Source: Clostridiaceae bacterium (GTDB taxonomy: Bacteria; Bacillota_A; Clostridia; Acetivibrionales; Acetivibrionaceae). From it: a stretch of 6,342 nt of DNA. The notes beneath the pieces were generated by a model that worked only from the letters and a program-made list of their open reading frames with translations, did not search any database and was not told where the DNA came from. The position numbers and the translations under genes are program-made. Below are positions 1 to 5,782 of this stretch, in pieces (position 1 is the first letter of the stretch; each line of letters begins with the position of its first letter). The stretch covers positions 1 to 6,342 of the forward strand of contig JAAZCB010001172.1 of NCBI GenBank assembly GCA_012513545.1, given 5' to 3'.

Positions 1-3000
1 ATTGGACAACCTTTACAGGCGAGTACACCGTTCCTGCAGGAGCAGTTAACCTGGTGATGTACGTAGAGAATGATGCGTATACAGAACCGAAAGGCGAGTC
101 AACTTCAGATATATATGTGGATGAAGTGTTAATCCTTGATATAACTTCTGATGAAGAAGAAACGCTTACTACAGTCCTCGAACAGGATTTTGAGGATGAA
201 CAGCTTGGAGGCTGGGGTACAATAAGCTGGGTTGGTGATAATACAGCCACAGCGGTAGTGGGAGAAGTATATGGAACAAAGGCATTGACAGTAATTGAAC
301 GTACATATTCTACCAGTGGCCCTTTACTTTCTCTTGATGGAATACTGAGCGAAAACAAGACCTATCAAATCTCCTTGAAGGTCAGATTGGCGGATGATTC
401 CAGCAATATGAAGGTAACCATGAACGCTTCAGATGGAAGTTACACTAATATTGGCGGATATCCAAGTATTGAAGGGACAAAAATGGTAAATGCGCAGGAT
501 TGGACAACCTTTACAGGCGAGTACACCGTTCCTGCAGGAGCAGTTCACCTGGTTATGTACGTAGAGAATGATGCATATACAGAACCGAAAGGTGAATCTT
601 TATCTGACATTTATATTGATGATGTGTTGATTCAGGAAATCAAGACAGGAACTGACCCCGAAGAAGACCTCGACCAGACGGGTATTATGGCGGATTATGA
701 AGACGGTTTAGGCGATTGGGTGGTCAGATTCGCTTCTAGTGGAAGTATTGAATTGACAACAGAGGATAACCATACTGAAGGTGGATCAAAAAGTGTGGCT
801 GCATCCGTGTATTCACAATATAACGGTCCAGTTTTGGATGTTCTGGGCAAGATGCACAAGGGGCATAAATACCACCTGTCTGCCTGGGCAAAAATGGCTC
901 CGGGACAAACACCTACAACTTTACGTATCAGCGTCCAATATGGAGACAGTTCATTTGCGAACGTATCTAGAGATATTACTGTTACAGATGGAGGGTGGGT
1001 AGAGTTATCAGGCGATTTTATAATGACAACTAAGCCAACCATTTTGAACGCATATGTTGAGACAGTAGTAACACCTTCTGAAACTGTTACTTTCTATATA
1101 GACGATTTTGAAATCAAACATATAGGCTCTGTAGTATCAAAGCCGATACAAACTGATCTTACACCGATAAAAGAGGCTTACAAAGATGATTTCCTTATCG
1201 GTGCTGCAGTTAGTGAGTCAGATTTTGAAGGTCTTCATCTTCAACTTCTTAAACATCATTTCAATGTAGTTACAACAGGAAATGCGATGAAGCCGGATTA
1301 TAACTATGATGCGGATAGAAACTTCGACTTTGAGGCTGAGAATGCGCTTGTAGAAAAAATTCAAAATGAAGATTTGGAATTGGTTGGCCACGTACTGGTA
1401 TGGCACAGCCAGATGCCTGTATGGTTGAGTACTAAAGATGATGGCACTCCGCTAGATGAAGAAGTGGCTCGTGAAAATCTCGAAACTCATATAAGGACAG
1501 CAATTGAGAACTATGGAAATAAGGTAATCTCATGGGATGTTGTCAATGAAGCAATAAAAGATGAATTGACCACAACCGCGACTACTAAGAATTGGAAGAA
1601 TGCACTGCGCGAAACTCCATGGTATAAGGCGCTAGGTCCTGATTATGTAGAAGAGTCCTTCAAGATTGCAAAAGAAGTATTGAAGGAGAACGGCTGGACG
1701 GATGTCAAGCTTTATTACAACGATTACAATGAAGATAACCAACAGAAAGCAGCAGCTATCTACAGCATGGTTAAGGATATCAATGATCGTTATGCAAAAG
1801 AGAACAACGGAGAGTTGCTGATTGACGGTATTGGTATGCAGTCCCACTACAGCAGCAGTACTAATATAGATAATGTTAGACTGTCTCTGGAAAAATTCGC
1901 CTCCCTGGGTGTTGAAATCAGTATAACCGAGCTTGATATTACAGCCGGAAGCAACGCTGTTCTTTCCGAAGAACAGGCTAATGCACAGGGTTACTTGTAT
2001 GCAGAATTATTCAAACTCTATAAGGAATACAACGAAGTTATAGAACGTGTAACCTTCTGGGGTCTGGATGACAATTCAAGCTGGAGAAAAGAAGGCAGTC
2101 CATTGCTGTTTGATGCATCCTTGCAGGCTAAACCGGCTTACTATGCTATCATGGATCCGGATAAATTCATGGAGGAGAACCCACGCCCGGAAAAAGTAAT
2201 TAGACAGGCTAAGGCTTTATATGGAACACCTGTTATTGACGGCAGTGTAGATTCTGTATGGAGTAAGGTATATGGTATGGATATTAATAAGTACCATACG
2301 GCTTCGCAAGGGGCTACCGGCGTAGCAAAAACACTTTGGGACAACGAGAATCTTTATGTTCTTGTTCAGGTTGAAGATGATTCGCTTGATAAAACCAACG
2401 TTAATGCATGGGAACAGGATTCCATTGAGATCTTTGTTGACCAGAACAACGGTAAAACACCTTTTTATGAAGAAGGCAACGATGGGCAGTATAGAGTTAA
2501 TTTTGAGAATGAAACCAGTTTCAATCCTGAAAGCATTGCGGAAGGCTTTGAATCTGAAGTTAGTGTTAATGGAACAAACTATACTGTTGAAATGAAAATT
2601 CCGCTTAAGAGCGTAAAACCGGTTAAAAATATGAAGATTGGTTTTGACGTTCAGATAAATGACGCAACAAATGGTTCACGTCTAAGTTATGCTACATGGA
2701 ATGATCCATCAGGAACTGCTTATATGGATACATCTGTATTTGGTGAACTGACTCTTACTAAAGAATCCAGTGGTTCAGGAAGTTCCGGAGGTTCGGGAAG
2801 TTCCGGCGGTTCCAGCAATACAGGAGGCGACGTTGATACAGGAAGTGAAACAGATACAGGGAAAAATGATACTATAACCGTGGTTCCAGAAGTAGATAAA
2901 GACGGAAGGTCAATAGCTACAGTCAATGAAACAACATTTAATGAAGCAGTTAAGAACATCAAGGATGGAATTGTTAAAATTGATGTTAAAGTTGACGATA

Positions 3001-4004
3001 AAGCAGAAGATGTTGTTGTAAAGCTTAATACATCAATGATTAAAGCTGCAGCTGACGCTAACATTAATAAGATTGAAATAAATGCAGGTCTTGCAAGTGT
3101 GGAACTGCCTGTGTCTCTTTTCAAGGACTTTAAAGAGGATGCACAGATAGATTTGCAGATAAGTAAAGTAGATACAGCCACTTTGTCTGAAGAAGTAAGA
3201 AGTAAAGTAGGCAATAATGTTGTATTTGATTTCAACCTGAGTGTCGGAGGAGAAAAATTGAGTAGTTTCACTCCAGGCCAAAAGGTGCAGGTATCATATC
3301 CTTATGTTCTCGGAGCAGGGATTAACCCGGTAAGAGTAGTTGTTTACTATATCGATGATAACGGTAAATTGGAAGTTGTTAAGAATGGTCGCTATAACAA
3401 TGGCAAGGTGCAGTTTAAATCAAAGCACTTCAGTAAATATGTAGCTATACCAGCCGAAACAAGTCTTAAAGACCTCGAAGAGACTTCATGGGCAAAAGAC
3501 AGTATTGAAGCGTTAGCAGCCCGTGAGATTGTAAAAGGTGTATCTTCTGACTCATTCCTTCCAAAGAAGGAAGTCACAAGAGCAGAGTTTGTCCAGATGC
3601 TTGTTACGACCTTTGATGTGAAATCAGAAGGATTGAGTAATCCGTTCTCGGATGTTAAGTCCGGTGAATGGTATCAGAAAGCGGTTATAGCTGCCTATGA
3701 AACAGGTATTGTAAAAGGAAAGCCAGACGGCACCTTTGGCGTAAACGAGAAAATAAGCCGTCAGGACATGGCTGTTATGACTTACAGTGCACTGAAAGCA
3801 GCAGGAATCACTCTGTCTGATGTATCAAAAGCTATAGACTTTAAAGATGCTTCGAGCATTTCAGAATACGCAAAAGAAGCCGTAGCTGCAATGCAAAAGG
3901 CTGGAGTCATCAATGGTATGCCTGATGGAGGATTTGCTCCAATAGATACTGCAAACAGAGCACAGGCAGCTGTAATTCTGTATAAATTGCTTGATGAACT
4001 CTAA
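1..4004 (+). CDS. Multimodular GH10 endo-1,4-beta-xylanase with CBM22-like, CBM9 and SLH modules (5' end outside window)
   Basis: Endo-xylanase that cleaves beta-1,4-xylan outside the cell while attached to the envelope. The frame is open to the left edge, so the start and any signal peptide are upstream; 1333 residues are visible (residue 1 = codon at base 3). Order: end of a CBM22-like module (1-50), a second complete one (58-213), a third, diverged one (228-375), GH10 catalytic domain (383-723), CBM9 (733-919), Gly/Ser linker (921-945), beta-rich spacer domain (957-1153), three SLH repeats (1157-1333). GH10 hallmarks are VGHVLVWHSQMP (His463, Trp467, His468), WDVVNEA with acid/base Glu516, GMQSHY, ITELD with nucleophile Glu643, and FWGLDDNSSW. 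SLH binding motifs are TRAE (1192), SRQD (1252) and NRAQ (1318). From family knowledge, SLH domains bind pyruvylated secondary wall polymer, and CBM22/CBM9 bind xylan or polysaccharide chain ends. Oddities are the near-identical CBM22 patch and Gly426 where Glu is usual. The family call is secure; the total number of CBM22 modules is unknown. Confidence 0.95.
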   Translation, partial: WTTFTGEYTVPAGAVNLVMYVENDAYTEPKGESTSDIYVDEVLILDITSDEEETLTTVLEQDFEDEQLGGWGTISWVGDNTATAVVGEVYGTKALTVIERTYSTSGPLLSLDGILSENKTYQISLKVRLADDSSNMKVTMNASDGSYTNIGGYPSIEGTKMVNAQDWTTFTGEYTVPAGAVHLVMYVENDAYTEPKGESLSDIYIDDVLIQEIKTGTDPEEDLDQTGIMADYEDGLGDWVVRFASSGSIELTTEDNHTEGGSKSVAASVYSQYNGPVLDVLGKMHKGHKYHLSAWAKMAPGQTPTTLRISVQYGDSSFANVSRDITVTDGGWVELSGDFIMTTKPTILNAYVETVVTPSETVTFYIDDFEIKHIGSVVSKPIQTDLTPIKEAYKDDFLIGAAVSESDFEGLHLQLLKHHFNVVTTGNAMKPDYNYDADRNFDFEAENALVEKIQNEDLELVGHVLVWHSQMPVWLSTKDDGTPLDEEVARENLETHIRTAIENYGNKVISWDVVNEAIKDELTTTATTKNWKNALRETPWYKALGPDYVEESFKIAKEVLKENGWTDVKLYYNDYNEDNQQKAAAIYSMVKDINDRYAKENNGELLIDGIGMQSHYSSSTNIDNVRLSLEKFASLGVEISITELDITAGSNAVLSEEQANAQGYLYAELFKLYKEYNEVIERVTFWGLDDNSSWRKEGSPLLFDASLQAKPAYYAIMDPDKFMEENPRPEKVIRQAKALYGTPVIDGSVDSVWSKVYGMDINKYHTASQGATGVAKTLWDNENLYVLVQVEDDSLDKTNVNAWEQDSIEIFVDQNNGKTPFYEEGNDGQYRVNFENETSFNPESIAEGFESEVSVNGTNYTVEMKIPLKSVKPVKNMKIGFDVQINDATNGSRLSYATWNDPSGTAYMDTSVFGELTLTKESSGSGSSGGSGSSGGSSNTGGDVDTGSETDTGKNDTITVVPEVDKDGRSIATVNETTFNEAVKNIKDGIVKIDVKVDDKAEDVVVKLNTSMIKAAADANINKIEINAGLASVELPVSLFKDFKEDAQIDLQISKVDTATLSEEVRSKVGNNVVFDFNLSVGGEKLSSFTPGQKVQVSYPYVLGAGINPVRVVVYYIDDNGKLEVVKNGRYNNGKVQFKSKHFSKYVAIPAETSLKDLEETSWAKDSIEALAAREIVKGVSSDSFLPKKEVTRAEFVQMLVTTFDVKSEGLSNPFSDVKSGEWYQKAVIAAYETGIVKGKPDGTFGVNEKISRQDMAVMTYSALKAAGITLSDVSKAIDFKDASSISEYAKEAVAAMQKAGVINGMPDGGFAPIDTANRAQAAVILYKLLDEL
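3..98 (+). repeat. Direct repeat copy A inside CBM22-like module 1
   Basis: This 96-nt stretch matches 501-596 at 91 of 96 positions; the first 45 nt (3-47) are identical. It encodes the C-terminal strands of a CBM22-like module, from WTTFTGEYTVPAGAV to YTEPKGE. Beyond base 98 identity falls sharply, to 29 of 45 over the next 15 codons. The left limit of the repeat lies outside the window. Confidence 0.95.
501..596 (+). repeat. Direct repeat copy B inside CBM22-like module 2
   Basis: Partner of 3-98, offset by exactly 498 bp (166 codons), which is the spacing of one module plus its linker. Four of the five mismatches are third-position changes; the fifth changes Asn to His (AAC to CAC). The two copies therefore code for almost the same peptide and were homogenised or duplicated recently. 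Confidence 0.95.
2772..2813 (+). repeat. 18-bp tandem repeat coding for the Gly/Ser linker
   Basis: Two 18-bp units (2772-2789 and 2790-2807) differ only at two third positions, and a 6-nt partial third unit follows. They code for GSGSSG repeated. This is a flexible linker between CBM9 and the spacer/SLH region, the kind of repeat that expands and contracts by slippage. Downstream the linker becomes Thr/Asp/Gly-rich (to about base 2860). Confidence 0.9.
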
Positions 4005-4020
4005 TAATTAGCTTGAAGAG

Positions 4021-4057
4021 CCCGCTGTTTCCAAAGAAAGAAACAGCGGGTTTTTTT
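4021..4057 (+). terminator. Rho-independent terminator of the xylanase gene
   Basis: A perfect 11-bp stem (4021-4031 with 4040-4050, GC-rich at the base, CCCGCTGTTTC) with an 8-nt loop is followed directly by seven T residues (4051-4057). It begins 16 nt after the TAA stop. This is a textbook intrinsic terminator and indicates the xylanase transcript ends here, so the downstream hydrolase needs its own promoter. Confidence 0.95.
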
Positions 4058-4060
4058 ATG

Positions 4061-4148
4061 CGAAACATGGGTGCGAAACATGGGGACGGTTCTCTTGTTT
4101 CATTTTAATGAAACAAGAGAACCGTCCCCATGTTTCACCCATGTTTCG
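4061..4148. repeat. 88-bp near-perfect palindrome, REP/MITE-like element
   Basis: The inner stem is 30 bp without mismatch (4075-4104 with 4107-4136, loop TT). After a 2-nt bulge on the left arm (4073-4074) it continues for 12 more bp (4061-4072 with 4137-4148), giving 42 paired bases per arm. The core contains GGGGACGGTTCTCTTGTTTC. From memory, GGGGACGGTTC-type palindromes are dispersed repeats in Clostridia and other Firmicutes and have been linked to REP-associated IS200-like transposases; I cannot verify that here. No transposase gene is present. The left arm holds CGAAACATGGG twice (4061-4071, 4074-4084). It starts 3 nt after the terminator T-tract. Confidence 0.85.
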
Positions 4149-4225
4149 TTTTGGTTACGGAATTTTTATACAGAAGTTTGATTTATACCAATAAAAATAA
4201 AAAACAAAAAAATTTCCAATAAAGG
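4149..4225. other. AT-rich spacer without recognised features
   Basis: This is the stretch between the 88-bp palindrome and the 147-bp element. It is dominated by A and T runs (for example AATAAAAATAAAAAAC near 4190-4206). I see no open frame, convincing promoter or structure in it. It completes the description of the 4005-4528 gap, which otherwise consists of one terminator, three inverted-repeat elements and an AT-rich block at 4373-4437. Confidence 0.6.
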
Positions 4226-4372
4226 TTAATAATTCAACTTCCCCATAGGATTTATGAGTTCTTTGTTACTATCGCAGCATTGCTCACTGCGGCAAAAAAA
4301 GTAAACTTTTTACCTTAACTTGTGAGCAAACAGAGCCTCATAATCCTAAAAGTGGGAAAGTTGAATTATTAA
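4226..4372. repeat. 147-bp inverted-repeat element with 15-bp terminal repeats (MITE or structured RNA candidate)
   Basis: The ends are perfect 15-bp inverted repeats: TTAATAATTCAACTT at 4226-4240 and its complement at 4358-4372. Imperfect pairing continues inward: left GGATTTATGAG against the right arm read backwards, GGATTATGAG, and TTGCTCAC at 4280-4287 with GTGAGCAA at 4322-4329. The centre carries two small hairpins, CGCAG/CTGCG (4273-4277, 4287-4291) and GTAAA/TTTAC (4301-4305, 4309-4313); the first competes with the long-range pairing. There is no coding potential of note. A non-autonomous mobile element is the simplest reading; a structured RNA is possible. Confidence 0.65.
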
Positions 4373-4386
4373 ATTATCTGTACAAA

Positions 4387-4427
4387 TTTTATTATACTTT
4401 GATAAAATACTATATATAAAATAAATT
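4387..4427 (+). promoter_or_regulatory. Possible promoter for the hydrolase gene
   Basis: This very AT-rich block lies between the two downstream repeat elements. A possible sigma-A arrangement is TTGATA (4399-4404), a 17-nt spacer, then TAAATT (4422-4427); TATAAA (4415-4420) is another possible -10 without a good -35. A promoter is expected somewhere here because the xylanase transcript terminates at 4057. The exact boxes are weak in such AT-rich DNA. Confidence 0.2.
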
Positions 4428-4437
4428 AGTATTACAA

Positions 4438-4501
4438 ACTCAACTTTCCCGACTATAAATTTTGAGGCATAGAGCCCATGAAGGCGTTGGGAAGGTTGGG
4501 T
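4438..4501. repeat. 64-bp hairpin related to the 147-bp element, in the hydrolase leader
   Basis: Bases 4438-4450 (ACTCAACTTTCCC) pair with 4489-4501 over 13 bp, including two G-U pairs, around a 38-nt loop. The left arm shares CAACTTTCCC with the inward-reading right end of the 147-bp element, and the right arm read backwards has CAACCTTCCC followed by ATGGGCTCTATGCC, similar to ATGAGGCTCTGTTTGC in that element. So both ends resemble the larger element. It lies just before the preferred start at 4529 and covers the alternative start at 4478, so it could affect translation or transcription of the hydrolase. Confidence 0.55.
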
Positions 4502-4515
4502 AACAAAATTAACCC

Positions 4516-4525
4516 GGGGGTGGAG
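4516..4525 (+). promoter_or_regulatory. Ribosome binding site deciding the hydrolase start
   Basis: GGGGGTGGAG ends 3 nt before ATG 4529. Its GGTGGAG core is a good match to the anti-Shine-Dalgarno sequence, although the last G sits rather close. It favours 4529 over the upstream in-frame ATG at 4478. Confidence 0.6.
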
Positions 4526-4528
4526 AAA

Positions 4529-5671
4529 ATGGCTGATGAAAGAAAAATAAAAGTACATAAGAAGCAGCATAAGTACAAGCCGGAGGATGTCGGGTACTGT
4601 CCTGAGACCATAGAACAGGTAAACAGGCATTTATCAGAGCTTATTGATAGAAAGAGACTTCAGGCGGCAGCTTATATTATGTCAAAGGACGGCAAGGTTT
4701 TTGTACACAATTCAATGGGAAAACTACTTTACGATAATGACGAAAAAGATTTTCTTCCTGATTCCATAAGAACTATAGCATCAATAACAAAGGTATTTGT
4801 TGCTGTATCTATTCTACAGCTTGTTGAAAAAGGAGCAATCCGACTTGACCAGCCTGTAGCTGAAATATTGAAGGAATTCAAAACCCCAATGTTTGAGAAG
4901 ATAAAGATTATTCACCTTCTGACTCATACTTCGGGCATACGACCTGACCCGGGAGCATTTTTCGAACCCTATCCGCTGGATTGGCGCTGGTTTAGTAAAA
5001 AAGAATGGATAAAAGAGTCACTGAGGGATTTTCTGCTGCTTGCTCCCGGTAAGGAGTGGAGGTACTCATCTACAGGCTTTATCATATTGGCTGAAATCGT
5101 ATCAAGAGTGTCGGGAATACACTTTGAAAAGTATGTACTGGATAATATAACAACTCCTCTGGGTATGAATACCACATTTTTTGATATACCCGATGAATTT
5201 CTGGATCGGGTATGCTTTACGGATAAGCATGAGAGAGAATGGTATGAAAAGGATAAAACAAGGCCTGATTGGGCTTCGCCCAGAGGGGGAGGAGGGTTGC
5301 ATTCCACACTGGGGGATTTGCAGAGGCTTGGACAAATGCTGATTAACAAAGGTACATTAAATGGGGCTCGGATTTTGTCCAGAAAAACAGTAGAGGCCAT
5401 GACAAGAAATCACATCAAGGGAGCCATTAACTACTGCTGGGATGCGGGTGGAATCGAAATGGAATATGGCCTGGGTATGAATGTTTATTCAAATAATACA
5501 TTTCTTTCTCCAGGATCTTTTTCCCATGAGGGTGCAGGGCTATGCGGCCTGTATATGGATCCTGTTGAAAATTTCGTATTGGCATACATGTGCCCTTTGG
5601 GAAAAAATATTGAATGGGAAGCCGAAGCGGTAATAAATCTTAGGAATATTGTCTGGTCCGGGATCGAATGA
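4529..5671 (+). CDS. Beta-lactamase-family serine hydrolase (class C / EstB-like)
   Basis: A 380-residue member of the PF00144 serine hydrolase family, which includes class C beta-lactamases, DD-peptidases and esterases; the substrate cannot be told from sequence. The three active-site motifs are present: SITK with nucleophile Ser85 and Lys88, YSS with Tyr179 (third residue Ser rather than the usual Asn), and HEG at 333-335, in the position of the KTG box. GGGGLHSTLGDLQRLGQ is the typical family block before the C-terminal part. There is no signal peptide or membrane segment, and the N-terminus is basic (KIKVHKKQHKYK), so a cytoplasmic location is inferred. I chose ATG 4529 because GGGGGTGGAG (4516-4525) lies just before it. 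An in-frame ATG at 4478 would add 17 residues (MKALGRLGNK...) but lies inside a hairpin related to the neighbouring repeat; a weak GAGG precedes it by 10 nt. The gene is monocistronic in this window. Antibiotic resistance should not be assumed. Confidence 0.88.
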   Translation: MADERKIKVHKKQHKYKPEDVGYCPETIEQVNRHLSELIDRKRLQAAAYIMSKDGKVFVHNSMGKLLYDNDEKDFLPDSIRTIASITKVFVAVSILQLVEKGAIRLDQPVAEILKEFKTPMFEKIKIIHLLTHTSGIRPDPGAFFEPYPLDWRWFSKKEWIKESLRDFLLLAPGKEWRYSSTGFIILAEIVSRVSGIHFEKYVLDNITTPLGMNTTFFDIPDEFLDRVCFTDKHEREWYEKDKTRPDWASPRGGGGLHSTLGDLQRLGQMLINKGTLNGARILSRKTVEAMTRNHIKGAINYCWDAGGIEMEYGLGMNVYSNNTFLSPGSFSHEGAGLCGLYMDPVENFVLAYMCPLGKNIEWEAEAVINLRNIVWSGIE

Positions 5672-5674
5672 ATA

Positions 5675-5697
5675 AGTCAGGGGTACCCCCCCTGACT
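5675..5697. terminator. GC-rich hairpin between convergent genes, possible weak bidirectional terminator
   Basis: A 9-bp perfect stem (AGTCAGGGG at 5675-5683 with its complement at 5689-5697) and a 5-nt loop begin 3 nt after the hydrolase stop codon. The position fits a terminator serving the hydrolase and perhaps the convergent ABC gene. Neither side has a proper T-tract (CAAGGTTTA on the plus side, TATTCATT on the minus side), so intrinsic termination may be weak. Confidence 0.5.
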
Positions 5698-5782
5698 CAA
5701 GGTTTATGCCCATTTCATTTGTTTGTAAATTGTGTTAAGTAATATTATAAGAACTCCGTAACTGTTTTCTGCCGCAATTTAT

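Noticed and set aside
54..59. GTG/ATG at the left edge as the start of the xylanase gene
   Set aside because: The frame is open upstream to base 1 and encodes WTTFTGEYTVPAGAVNL, which is repeated at 501-551 within a complete module. The real start is outside the window.
2720..3271. Minus-strand open frame of 183 codons with a Pro-Glu-Leu repeat
   Set aside because: It is the antisense shadow of the CBM9 end, Gly/Ser linker and spacer domain. The PEPPELPEPP repeat is simply the complement of the linker codons, and there is no ribosome binding site or family match.
4061..4148. The 88-bp palindrome as a CRISPR repeat or a second terminator
   Set aside because: It is a single unit with no spacers, and no T-tract follows either arm (the right arm continues as TTTTGGTTACGG after base 4148). 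Terminator function is already explained by 4021-4057.
4226..4372. A known riboswitch or T-box upstream of the hydrolase
   Set aside because: I recognise no conserved T-box, purine, SAM, TPP or cobalamin core, and perfect terminal inverted repeats fit a mobile element better.
4346..4630. Minus-strand open frame of 94 codons with hydrophobic stretches
   Set aside because: It runs through the two inverted repeats, AT-rich DNA and the hydrolase start. The hydrophobicity reflects T-rich codons from A-rich DNA, and no homology is recognised.
4969..5400. Minus-strand open frame of 143 codons across the hydrolase gene
   Set aside because: It overlaps the conserved YSS and GGGGLHST coding region of a well-supported plus-strand gene and shows no recognisable protein features of its own.
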